From positions 1 through 64,000 of the forward strand of contig CAIJPN010000069.1 of NCBI GenBank assembly GCA_903822545.1: DNA of 64,000 nucleotides. Reading direction: 5' to 3'. The notes under the pieces are model-generated. The model was not told the DNA's origin. It saw only the letters and a list, made by a program, of their open reading frames with translations, and did no database searches. This DNA is from an uncultured Anaerolineae bacterium (GTDB taxonomy: Bacteria > Chloroflexota > Anaerolineae > Anaerolineales > Villigracilaceae). The position numbers were made by a program, and so were the translations under genes. Below, in pieces: positions 18,795 to 26,597 of this stretch (its first letter is position 1; each line of letters begins with the position of its first letter).

Positions 18795-18842
18795 CAAAAC
18801 GCACCCATCCTGCCACTTGATGGGCAGGATGGGTGCGTTTTG
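18795..18842 (-). terminator. 20-bp perfect inverted repeat after tRNA-His (bidirectional terminator)
   Basis: Arms 18795-18814 and 18823-18842 are perfectly complementary with an 8-nt loop. The outer ends are AAAA/TTTT, so a U-run sits in the stem for either direction. It lies between convergent tRNA-Gly and tRNA-His. Confidence 0.8.
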
Positions 18843-18857
18843 GTAACCACGATATAG

Positions 18858-18930
18858 GGCGGCTGATGGGTTTCGAACCCACAACATCTTGATCCACAGT
18901 CAAGTGCTCTGCCATTGAGCTACAGCCGCC
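18858..18930 (-). tRNA. tRNA-His (anticodon GTG)
   Basis: On the minus strand the extra G-1 (18930) is followed by acceptor GCGGCTG pairing with CAGCCGC and C73 (18858). The anticodon arm is CTTGA-CTGTGGA-TCAAG and the T-arm GTGGGTTCGAAACCCAT. CCA is not encoded. Confidence 0.95.
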
Positions 18931-18947
18931 ATATTTAGAGCGCGCGG

Positions 18948-18977
18948 ATTATATCATCGTTCTGCGAAATTGTGCAA
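18948..18977 (-). promoter_or_regulatory. Promoter of tRNA-His
   Basis: On the minus strand, TTGCAC (18977-18972), 18 nt, TATAAT (18953-18948), ending 17 nt before the tRNA. Confidence 0.65.
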
Positions 18978-19090
18978 AAGTTAAAGGAAAATCCAAAACG
19001 AGTACAACAAATGAAAAATAGGGCAAAAACAGTCAGAACTACGGCTGGCTGCGAACACCGCAAATTCCCAAAGAGCCAAGTCAAGATAAC

Positions 19091-19118
19091 TTGTTGCGGC
19101 TGAGATTAGCTATATAAT
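19091..19118 (+). promoter_or_regulatory. Promoter of the peptide-type ABC transporter operon
   Basis: TTGTTG (19091-19096), 16 nt, TATAAT (19113-19118). The leader to ATG 19165 is about 40 nt and contains AAGGAG. I see nothing else in the 230-nt gap after tRNA-His. Confidence 0.65.
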
Positions 19119-19164
19119 ACCCTGTAAAGTTCCCCCATCTTCCCACACTCCAAAGGAGAATTTC

Positions 19165-20856
19165 ATGTTGAAAACCAGAAGTTTATTGAGCCTGTTCGCC
19201 TTGTTAGCGATTGCCAGCCTGGCACTGGCCGCCTGCGGGCAGGCCTCCACGCCCGCCCCTCAACCGCCTGCCGCGACCAAGGCTCCGGCGGCGATTGAAG
19301 CCCCGGCGGCAACGGAAGCACCCGCCGCAACCGCAGCCCCCGACAACTCGGGCGGCGAACTGACCATCGGCGTATCCGTCGAACCGGAAACGCTCGACCC
19401 TGGCGATGCCGTCTACGTCCAGGAACAGTTCATCCTGCAAAGCCTGTTCGATTCGCTGCTCTCGATTTCCGCCGATGGCGAACTGCACCCCGGCCTGGCC
19501 ACCCAATGGGAGCCGAATGCCGATTATTCCGAGTTCACCTTCACCCTGCGTCAGGATGTGACCTTCCACGACGGCACCCCCTTCAAAGCGGATGCGGTTA
19601 AGGCCTCGTTTGACCACATCGTCAGCGATGCGGTGCTTGAATCGGGCGGCAAATCGCTGCTTCAGGATCACCAGTACGTAGAAACCGCGGTGGTGGACGA
19701 TTACACCGTCACGGTCAAATTCGGAGGTTCCTACCCGCTCTTCCTGCGTGACGCATCCCGCCAGTGGCTGGCGATTTCCTCCCCAGCCGCGCTGGAAAAA
19801 TTCGGCGCAGATTATGGCCGCAACCCGGTCGGCACCGGCCCGTTCAAGTTCGTCCAGTGGGATGCCCAATCGCAGATCGTGATTGAGCGCAACCCCGATT
19901 ACAACTGGGCACCCGAATTTGCCGCCCACACCGGCCCGGCCTACCTGGACAAAGTCACCTTCCGCATCCTGCCCGAAGCCGCCACCCGCCTGACCGCCTT
20001 CGAGACCGGCGAAATCCTGCTGGCTGGAGAACCGCCCGCCCTCGATGCGGTTGCGATGGTCGAGGCTGGCAAAGCCGCCCTGGAGAATTTTGCCCAACCC
20101 GGCATCCCCGCCATCCTGATGATCAACACCACCAAGGCCCCCACCGATGACATCAACGTCCGCAAAGCCATGATCCTGGCCATTAACCAGGACGAACTGG
20201 CCACAACCGCCTTCCAGAGCCTCGGCCTGCCCGCCCACAGCGTCATATCTCCCAGCACCTGGGCCTACGACGAAAAAGCCGCCAGCCTGTACCGCTTCAA
20301 TCTAGATGAAGCCAAAGCCCTGCTGGAAACCGCCGGTTGGACCGATTCCAACGGCGACGGCATCCGCGAAAAGAACGGCGAAAAACTGACTATCGACTGG
20401 CCCGACAACCCCGCCTGGTCCGAAGCCTTCAACGAACTGCTGATCGGCTACCTGGCCAATGCCGGCTTCGACGTGCAATACCGCTCCATGGACGATGGCG
20501 CCGCCTACGAAGAACTCCTGGCTGGCAACTACACCCTGGTCTACATGTACTGGACCCGCCCCGACCCCTCCCCGCTGCGCTACCTGTTCCACTCTGAAAA
20601 CGGCAACGGCGGCGGCGCGTGGACAAACTTCGCCAATGCCGACCTGGATGCTGCCCTGGCCGACGCCGATACCAACATCGACGCCGATGCCCGCAAAGCC
20701 GATTACGCCAAGGCCCAGCAAATCATCATGGAAAACGCCCTCGTCCTGCCCATGTTCAGTGTCAATACATCCTACCTCGTCGCCCCCAGCGTCCAGGGCT
20801 TTGCCTTCGACCTGGAAGGGTATCCGCAGTTGTACGATATGATGCTCGCCAAGTAG
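19165..20856 (+). CDS. ABC importer substrate-binding lipoprotein, peptide/nickel family 5 (563 aa)
   Basis: This is the extracytoplasmic solute receptor for the two permeases that follow. It has a lipoprotein signal peptide with lipobox LAAC (Cys24), then a Pro/Ala-rich spacer with repeated APAAT-type units (about 30-60), then an SBP_bac_5 fold starting LTIGVSVEPETLDPG and containing FHDGTPFKADAVKASFDHI and NPVGTGPFKFVQW, both family signatures. Family 5 proteins bind oligopeptides, glutathione, nickel chelates or opines. The downstream amidohydrolase hints at an amide or peptide-like substrate, but that is inference. Its length is typical. It is first in an operon with a clear promoter and AAGGAG ribosome-binding site. 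Confidence 0.93.
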   Translation: MLKTRSLLSLFALLAIASLALAACGQASTPAPQPPAATKAPAAIEAPAATEAPAATAAPDNSGGELTIGVSVEPETLDPGDAVYVQEQFILQSLFDSLLSISADGELHPGLATQWEPNADYSEFTFTLRQDVTFHDGTPFKADAVKASFDHIVSDAVLESGGKSLLQDHQYVETAVVDDYTVTVKFGGSYPLFLRDASRQWLAISSPAALEKFGADYGRNPVGTGPFKFVQWDAQSQIVIERNPDYNWAPEFAAHTGPAYLDKVTFRILPEAATRLTAFETGEILLAGEPPALDAVAMVEAGKAALENFAQPGIPAILMINTTKAPTDDINVRKAMILAINQDELATTAFQSLGLPAHSVISPSTWAYDEKAASLYRFNLDEAKALLETAGWTDSNGDGIREKNGEKLTIDWPDNPAWSEAFNELLIGYLANAGFDVQYRSMDDGAAYEELLAGNYTLVYMYWTRPDPSPLRYLFHSENGNGGGAWTNFANADLDAALADADTNIDADARKADYAKAQQIIMENALVLPMFSVNTSYLVAPSVQGFAFDLEGYPQLYDMMLAK

Positions 20857-20884
20857 TTTTTGGCAGCATAGCAAACCCAAGCCT

Positions 20885-20963
20885 CCCTCACCCCTTGCCC
20901 CTCTCCCGGCAGGAGAGGGGTGAAAGTCCCCTCCCCCTTTTGGGGGAGGGCGGAGGGTGAGGG
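20885..20963. repeat. Double-hairpin palindromic intergenic repeat, copy 2
   Basis: The outer arms are CCCTCACCCC and GGGTGAGGG. The inner hairpins are CCCTCTCC/GGAGAGGGG and CCCCTCCCCC/GGGGGAGGG. It is the same architecture as 36-112. It lies inside the operon between the binding protein and first permease genes, where it may protect or modulate the mRNA. Confidence 0.75.
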
Positions 20964-20984
20964 AGAATTTCTTCCCCATTTCCC

Positions 20985-21911
20985 ATGTTAAACTACCTCG
21001 TCCGTCGCATCTTAACATCCATCCTGGTGCTTTTTGGCGTCTCAGTCATGGTCTTCTCCGTCATCCACCTCGTCCCCGGTGACGTGACCATGGCCATCCT
21101 CGGACGCCAGAAAGTCACCGCCGAAAAAGTGGCCGCCCTGCGCGCCCAGCTTGGCCTGGATGACCCGCTCTATGTCCAGTACGGGCGCTATCTCAACAAC
21201 GCCCTGCACGGTGACCTCGGAAAATCCATCCGCACCAACCTGCCCGTCGCCAAATCCATCGCCGACCAAATGCCCAGCACCTTCGCACTCTCCATGGCCG
21301 CACTGCTGGTGGCCCTGAGCATCGGCGGCCTGCTCGGGATGCTGGCCGCCCTGCGGCATGGCACCTGGTTCGACACCCTGGTGATGGGGCTATCGGTCAG
21401 CGGGCTTTCCATCCCCACTTTTTGGATGGGCCTGCTGCTCATCCTGTTCTTTTCCGTCAACCTGAAGCTTTTCCCCAGCATCTCCAGCGGCAACACCCCC
21501 GCCGAGCTTTTCCTCCCCGCCCTGACGCTGGGCCTGCCCGAAGCCGCCGTCGTCGCCCGCATGGTGCGCGCCAGCATGCTGGATGTGCTCGGACGCGAAT
21601 ACATCACCACCGCCCGCGCCAAAGGCTTATCGCAGAGCACCGTCATCCTGAAACACGCCCTGCGCAACGCCCTCATCCCGGTCGTGACCTTCCTCGGCCT
21701 GCAAATGGCCTACCTGCTGGGCGGCGCAACCATCGTCGAAACCATGTTCGCCCGCCAGGGCATCGGGCGACTGGCAGTGCAATCCATCTTCAACCGCGAC
21801 TATCCGCTGGTGCAGGGCGTCGTCCTCGTCACCGCCACCCTCTACGTGCTCATCAACACCCTCACCGACATCACCTACGTCCTGGTGAATCCAAAGATCC
21901 GGCTCAAATGA
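20985..21911 (+). CDS. ABC importer permease, DppB/OppB type (308 aa)
   Basis: The first inner-membrane subunit of a peptide/nickel-type importer. It has the typical N-terminal MLNYLVRRILTSILVLFGVSVMVFSVIHLVPGD segment, a large periplasmic loop, and five further membrane segments. The coupling (EAA) loop is EYITTARAKGLSQSTVILKHALRNALIPV, which docks onto the ATPase. Its length is typical. Its TGA overlaps the start of the second permease by ATGA. The ATPase partner is not encoded here. Confidence 0.95.
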   Translation: MLNYLVRRILTSILVLFGVSVMVFSVIHLVPGDVTMAILGRQKVTAEKVAALRAQLGLDDPLYVQYGRYLNNALHGDLGKSIRTNLPVAKSIADQMPSTFALSMAALLVALSIGGLLGMLAALRHGTWFDTLVMGLSVSGLSIPTFWMGLLLILFFSVNLKLFPSISSGNTPAELFLPALTLGLPEAAVVARMVRASMLDVLGREYITTARAKGLSQSTVILKHALRNALIPVVTFLGLQMAYLLGGATIVETMFARQGIGRLAVQSIFNRDYPLVQGVVLVTATLYVLINTLTDITYVLVNPKIRLK

Positions 21912-22789
21912 TCGCCAAACTCTCCCCCTTCCAGGCCAATTCCCCCGGCTGGCGCATGATACGGCAAATCCTGCGCAACCGCAGCGCACAGATCGGCGGG
22001 ATTCTGCTCCTGCTGCTGATTTTTGCATCCTACGCCGCCCCGCTCTTCACCGATACTGACCCCAACAAAACCGCCCCGCCGCTGGCTCTCAAAGCCCCCA
22101 GCCTCGACCACCCGATGGGCACCGACGCCATCGGACGCGACAACTTCACCCGCTTCCTCTACGGCGGACAGCTCTCCCTGCGCATCGGCCTGGTCGGCAT
22201 CACCATCGGCGCGATAATCGGCATCACACTCGGGCTGATTTCCGGCTACTTCGGCGGCTGGCTCGATTCGCTGCTCTCCTGGGTTACCGACGTGCTGATG
22301 TCCTTCCCCGACATCCTGCTGGCACTGGCCATCATCGCCATCCTCGGCCCCGGCATTTCCAACGCCATGCTCGCCATCGGGATTTCCTTCGTCCCATCCT
22401 TTATGCGCCTGACACGAGGCAGCGTGCTCTCCCTGCGCGAGATGACCTACATCGAAGCCGCCCGCGCCCTGGGCAGCTCTGATGCCCGGATTTTAATCAG
22501 CCACATCCTGCCCAACTCGGTTCGCACCCTGCTGGTCTTGCTCACCCTCGGGATTGGTTCCTCCATCCTGGCCGGGGCCGCGCTCAACTTCCTTGGCCTG
22601 GGTGCCGAGCCTCCCACCGCCGAATGGGGCGCCATGCTCAACGCCGGGATGAAATACGTCCGCCAGGCCTGGTGGCTGACCGTCTTCCCCGGCGCGGGCA
22701 TCTTCCTGGCCGTGCTCTCCATCAACCTGATCGGCGATGCCGTCAGCGATGCTGTTGCCGGGACAGTCGTATCGGTCGAGAAGAAATAA
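21908..22789 (+). CDS. ABC importer permease, DppC/OppC type (293 aa)
   Basis: The second permease of the importer. It has the N-terminal OppC-type segment (WRMIRQILRNRSAQIGGILLLLLIF), the HPMGTDAIGRDNFTRFLYGG signature, and the EAA coupling loop TYIEAARALGSSDARILISHILPN. There are six predicted membrane spans. The start at ATG 21908 overlaps the stop of the first permease (ATGA), so the pair is translationally coupled; upstream in-frame codons belong to the other frame's gene. No dppD/dppF-like ATPase gene follows. Confidence 0.95.
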   Translation: MIAKLSPFQANSPGWRMIRQILRNRSAQIGGILLLLLIFASYAAPLFTDTDPNKTAPPLALKAPSLDHPMGTDAIGRDNFTRFLYGGQLSLRIGLVGITIGAIIGITLGLISGYFGGWLDSLLSWVTDVLMSFPDILLALAIIAILGPGISNAMLAIGISFVPSFMRLTRGSVLSLREMTYIEAARALGSSDARILISHILPNSVRTLLVLLTLGIGSSILAGAALNFLGLGAEPPTAEWGAMLNAGMKYVRQAWWLTVFPGAGIFLAVLSINLIGDAVSDAVAGTVVSVEKK

Positions 22790-22834
22790 TCCAGCGAGGG
22801 TGCGATGCACCCTTCACTTTTTTTAAAGGTTCCC

Positions 22835-24448
22835 ATGCCCACCCCCGCCCACTTTATCTTTGAAAACGCCCGCGTCTTCACCGCCAACCCGGCCCATCCC
22901 ACCGCCGAAGCGGTCGCCGTAACCCACAACCGCATCACCTTCGTCGGCAGCCGCGCCGAAGCCCTGGCTTTCAAAGGCCCCGGCACGCGCGTTATCGATG
23001 CCAACGGCGGCACGCTCCTACCCGGATTCATCGACAGCCACTTCCATATGCTCTATGGCGCTTTGAATTTGGATGGGATGCAGCTCGAACCGGCCTCCAG
23101 CTACGAGGAACTCTCCCAAATCATCCTGGATTATGCCGCCGAACACCCCGCTGATGCCTGGCTGCCGGGAACCGGACTGCGCTACAACCTCGGGCCGGGA
23201 CACACGCCCCTCAACCGCCACCATCTCGACGCACTGGTCGCCGACCGGCCCATCTACCTGAACGCTTTTGACGGGCACACATCCTGGGCCAACACCCTGG
23301 CCCTGAAAATGGCCGGGATTTTCAACGGCGGCGAGTGCGGCCCCAACAGTGAGAACGTGCTCGACGAGCACGGCGAATCCACCGGCGAACTGCGCGAACC
23401 GGGCGCCTACCAACCCGTCAGCGACCTGGTGCCCAAGCCAGATGCCGTCCGCAAACGCGCCTTGCTGCAAAAAGCCCTGCGTCTGACCGCTTCGCTCGGC
23501 GTAACCAGCGTCCACAACATGGATGGGGACGACCAGCGTGCCGCCACCTACGCCGCGCTCGAAGACCTGGGCGAGCTGACCTGCCGCATTTACCTGCCCT
23601 ATACGGTTTCGCCCGACACCACGCCCGAGACGCTTAAAAAAGATGTCCTGGCGCTGAAAAACACCTACAACAGCGACCTGCTGCGTGCCGGAGCGGTCAA
23701 ATTCTTCATCGATGGCGTTATCGAAGGCTTTACCGGCCTGCTGGTTGACCCTTACGCCGATAACCCCTCCACCTGCGGGGCCGCGAACTATGACCTGGAA
23801 CAGTTCAACCTGCTCGTGGCGGAAGCGGACCGGCTCGGGATGCAAATCTTCACCCACTCGGTCGGCGATATGGGCGTCCGGCGGGTGTTGGATGCCTACC
23901 AGCGTGCCCAAAAGCACAATGGCAGGCGCGATTCAAGGCACCGCATCGAGCACATCGAGCTGGTACATCCACAAGATTTGGCGCGCTTCAAAGAATTGGG
24001 CGTGCTGGCCTCCATGCAACCGCTCCACTCGCCGATGGTGGTGGACAAAAACGATATCTGGCCGGTGCGGGTGGGACGCGAGCGCTGGCCGCTCAGTTTT
24101 GCCTGGCAAACCCTGCGCGAAGCGGGCGCAATGCTCATTTTCGGGTCAGACTGGCCGGTCGTGACGCAAAACCCGCTGCGGGGAGTCTGCAACGCGGTCA
24201 CGCGTTTACCCTGGGAGGAGGGAATGCCCCATCAGCGGCAGACTCTCACCGATACGCTCATCGCCTACACCCGCGACGCGGCCTACGGCGAGTTCCAGGA
24301 GCACCAGAAAGGCCAAATCCGCGCCGGGTATCTCGCCGACCTGGTGCTTTTGCCGCAGGATATTTTTGCCATCCCACCCGCCGAAATCGCCAGCTTGAAA
24401 CCCGCGCTGACCATGGCCGACGGGCGCATTGTGCACGAGGCCCTGTAA
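22835..24448 (+). CDS. YtcJ-like metal-dependent amidohydrolase (Amidohydro_3, 537 aa)
   Basis: A metal-dependent hydrolase of the amidohydrolase superfamily, probably cytoplasmic because it has no signal peptide. The visible metal ligands are His69 and His71 (GFIDSHFHML), a later His (IFTHSVGDMG), the His in RHRIEHIELV and the Asp in IFGSDWPV. The N- and C-terminal beta-sandwich parts are present (ENARVFTANP; KPALTMADGRIVHEA). Its length matches YtcJ proteins, whose substrates are mostly unknown. ATG 22835 is chosen because an AAAGG precedes it and family similarity begins there; an in-frame ATG at 22805 would add ten residues. Its position behind two permease genes suggests it processes the imported compound. 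Confidence 0.9.
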   Translation: MPTPAHFIFENARVFTANPAHPTAEAVAVTHNRITFVGSRAEALAFKGPGTRVIDANGGTLLPGFIDSHFHMLYGALNLDGMQLEPASSYEELSQIILDYAAEHPADAWLPGTGLRYNLGPGHTPLNRHHLDALVADRPIYLNAFDGHTSWANTLALKMAGIFNGGECGPNSENVLDEHGESTGELREPGAYQPVSDLVPKPDAVRKRALLQKALRLTASLGVTSVHNMDGDDQRAATYAALEDLGELTCRIYLPYTVSPDTTPETLKKDVLALKNTYNSDLLRAGAVKFFIDGVIEGFTGLLVDPYADNPSTCGAANYDLEQFNLLVAEADRLGMQIFTHSVGDMGVRRVLDAYQRAQKHNGRRDSRHRIEHIELVHPQDLARFKELGVLASMQPLHSPMVVDKNDIWPVRVGRERWPLSFAWQTLREAGAMLIFGSDWPVVTQNPLRGVCNAVTRLPWEEGMPHQRQTLTDTLIAYTRDAAYGEFQEHQKGQIRAGYLADLVLLPQDIFAIPPAEIASLKPALTMADGRIVHEAL

Positions 24449-24450
24449 CG

Positions 24451-24512
24451 CGGGATAATATCCCGCGCGATGCCTGCTGAAAAACGAAGCAGCGCGGGAT
24501 ACCATCCCGCGC
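24451..24512. repeat. CGCGGGAT palindromes, two in tandem
   Basis: CGCGGGAT-AAT-ATCCCGCG at 24451-24469 and GCGCGGGAT-ACC-ATCCCGCGC at 24492-24512, separated by 22 nt. They may form alternative hairpins between the amidohydrolase and SDR genes. Confidence 0.7.
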
Positions 24513-24533
24513 CACGGCGACTAACGAAGATTC

Positions 24534-24627
24534 GTAAGGGCGACCTGCCAGGGCATAACCACATGCGTTTTTGCAAGAAATCTTTGCAAAAGTGGATACG
24601 TTCTCGCACAGAACGGGTCGCCCCTAC
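24534..24627. repeat. Nested inverted-repeat element with GTAAGGGCGACC / GGTCGCCCCTAC ends
   Basis: The outer arms 24534-24545 and 24616-24627 are complementary but for one bulge or mismatch. An inner palindrome TTTTTGCAA/TTTGCAAAA lies near 24568-24592. The plan resembles a miniature non-coding element with terminal inverted repeats. No ORF is inside. Confidence 0.55.
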
Positions 24628-24671
24628 AGGATTTCACATCAAAAACGCAGAGCCAGAACCAGGAAAAAACA

Positions 24672-25364
24672 GTGAACAAACAAAATTTACATGGCCTGGC
24701 CGCCCTGATCACCGGCGGCAGCACCGAAGTGGCCGGAGCGGTGGCCCTGGCGCTGGCCCGCGAAGGCGTGAACGTTGGCCTGTGCGGCCCCCAGGCCGAT
24801 TTGCTCGAACTGGCCGCCGCAAAAATCAAAGCGATTGGCGGGAACTGCCTGCCCATCGTCTCCGAACTCGACACCCCCGAAGCGGCAGATTCCGCTCGGG
24901 AGCAGGCCCTGGCCGCCTTTGGCCGCCTCGACATCCTGATTTTGGTCTCGCCCTTTTGGGCGGGCGGGCAAATCCACAGCCATTCCGTCAAAACCTGGGA
25001 CCTGGTGCTCAACGCCAACCTGCGCCAGCCCTTCCTGGTGGCACGATCCATCCTGCCGCACTTCCGCGAGCAAAAACGCGGCGAAATCATGGCGATCGGC
25101 TCCGACTCGGCGATGGGCTTTTACCCGCAGGATGGTGCCTACGGCGTCGCCATGCACGCCCTCTCCACGCTGATGGAATTAATTCGGGTCGAAAATGCGG
25201 ATTTCGGCATCCGGACGCATATCCTATCCCCCGGCGTCGCCCTGACCATTGAGACCGGCTCCGACGGCCTCCCCGCCCTGACTGTTTCTCACGTTGCCGA
25301 TTGGGTACTCTGGCTGCTGACTCGTCCCGCCCACCTGCGCGGCAACGGGCCAATCCTTGTGTAA
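24672..25364 (+). CDS. Degenerate short-chain dehydrogenase/reductase-like protein (230 aa)
   Basis: An SDR-type Rossmann fold begins LHGLAALITGGSTEVAGAVALALAREG. The usual TGxxxGxG is present only in part, and the NNAG motif is replaced by LVSPFW. The catalytic Ser (IGSDSA) and Tyr (QDGAYGVAM) are recognisable, but the Lys four residues after the Tyr is Met. Without this Lys, normal SDR oxidoreductase chemistry is doubtful, so the protein may be a binding or structural SDR. The start is GTG 24672 with a purine-rich upstream segment (AGGAAAAAACA). It is last in the transporter-amidohydrolase direction and separated from the hydrolase by 223 nt of palindromic repeats. Confidence 0.8.
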   Translation: MNKQNLHGLAALITGGSTEVAGAVALALAREGVNVGLCGPQADLLELAAAKIKAIGGNCLPIVSELDTPEAADSAREQALAAFGRLDILILVSPFWAGGQIHSHSVKTWDLVLNANLRQPFLVARSILPHFREQKRGEIMAIGSDSAMGFYPQDGAYGVAMHALSTLMELIRVENADFGIRTHILSPGVALTIETGSDGLPALTVSHVADWVLWLLTRPAHLRGNGPILV

Positions 25365-25392
25365 CAATGCCCGTGCAGGCGTTTATAGATGG

Positions 25393-26457
25393 TTATTCCG
25401 TCTTTCGGGTCAACAACCGCACTGGCGGGCGCGCGCGCGTGGCGGGTTCAGTCATCACCATTGGCAGGGTGAAATAGAACAGGCTGCCCTCGCCGGGTTC
25501 ACTCTCCACACCCACCTCGCCACCCAGTTTTTCAATCACACGCGCCACGATTGATAATCCCAACCCATGCCCTTCCGCCCGCACCTGATCAAGCCGGGTA
25601 AATTGGCTGAAAAGCTGCGCTTGATCCGACTTGGCGATACCGCTGCCATTATCACGCACCCAGAAACGCGCCATATTGCGCCCGGCCTCTGTTTGTTTAT
25701 AATCAGCATCTGCGCCCAATTCAATGCGCGCCGGGCTGCCGCCATACTTAATGGCGTTACTGATGTAATTAATCCAAACTTCTTCCACCCAACCCGCATA
25801 ACCAATCACTTTTGGCCAGGTGGCCGCATCAGGAACAATCAGTTGCGCTCCGCTGTCTGAAATAACACCCCACAGACGCTGCCTGGCCGCACCCACAATC
25901 CCGCCCATTTGGATCGGCCCAGTTTTGACCGTGGCCTGACGCACCGCCGCCAGCAACAGTAACTCCTGGATAATGTTATTCATCTTCAGACTGGTCTTAA
26001 CAATCGTTTGCAAAGCTTCTTTCTGTTGCGCGGGCGGAATACGAGCCTGATTATCTGCCAGCATCGTAGCAAACCCCAGGATGGTTGTGAGTGGGGTCTT
26101 CAGATCGTGCGCCACAGTTTGGGCAAACGAGTTCAAGTCACGGATCAACTGATCTTTTTCTGTGCCATCTTTCCCACTGCTCATCTTCTTCAAATATTCC
26201 ACCTGCGATTCCTTGCGAATGATATCCACCTCAATCTCGCCAAACTCACGCAGCAATATCATTACCAGGTAAGACAACGGAAGCCCCACGATCAGGGCCA
26301 CGGCAACCGCCGAAAGGAAAAAACCTGCATCAAATGTCATGCCACCAGCGATAAATACCAACCCTGCAACCGCCAGCGCTGCCACGACTGCCAACCCCGA
26401 AAGCAGGCCCATTCCACTCCCAATGCCAAGTTTTTGTAACCAGCGGATCAAACCCAT
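25393..26457 (-). CDS. Membrane histidine kinase (354 aa)
   Basis: Two transmembrane helices (about 14-40 and 45-70) with almost no loop between them are followed by a short helical linker and a HisKA domain with His117 in VAHDLKTPLTTILGF. HATPase_c follows with an N box (ISNAIKYGG), G1 (VRDNGSGI) and G2 (GHGLGLSIV). The lack of an external domain suggests it senses through the membrane or via the linker. ATG 26457 is preferred over 26526, which would add a 23-residue non-conserved-looking leader. A GAGG lies 8 nt upstream of 26457. No response regulator is adjacent, so it is an orphan kinase. Confidence 0.9.
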   Translation of the reverse strand: MGLIRWLQKLGIGSGMGLLSGLAVVAALAVAGLVFIAGGMTFDAGFFLSAVAVALIVGLPLSYLVMILLREFGEIEVDIIRKESQVEYLKKMSSGKDGTEKDQLIRDLNSFAQTVAHDLKTPLTTILGFATMLADNQARIPPAQQKEALQTIVKTSLKMNNIIQELLLLAAVRQATVKTGPIQMGGIVGAARQRLWGVISDSGAQLIVPDAATWPKVIGYAGWVEEVWINYISNAIKYGGSPARIELGADADYKQTEAGRNMARFWVRDNGSGIAKSDQAQLFSQFTRLDQVRAEGHGLGLSIVARVIEKLGGEVGVESEPGEGSLFYFTLPMVMTEPATRARPPVRLLTRKTE

Positions 26458-26597
26458 TGTTTTTGCCTCGCTATCACAAATATGCGCCGTCTTGCCTGCC
26501 CAACGGGAACGGCATATCCCGGTCAAAAATTATAGCACCTACTTGCATAAAATTCTCGCTATGAAATCGATTTGAAGTCAAAGGAGCCAAACCATTC

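Noticed and set aside
19204-20238. Long minus-strand ORF (344 codons) opposite the substrate-binding protein gene
   Set aside because: A Gly/Val-rich shadow typical of the reverse frame of a GC-rich gene; the plus strand encodes a clear family.
23018-23917. Minus-strand ORF (299 codons) opposite the amidohydrolase
   Set aside because: Reverse-frame shadow of a gene with intact metal-ligand motifs.
24470-25252. Plus-strand ORF (260 codons) overlapping the SDR gene in another frame
   Set aside because: Arg/Pro-rich frame-shifted reading of the palindromic repeats and SDR gene.
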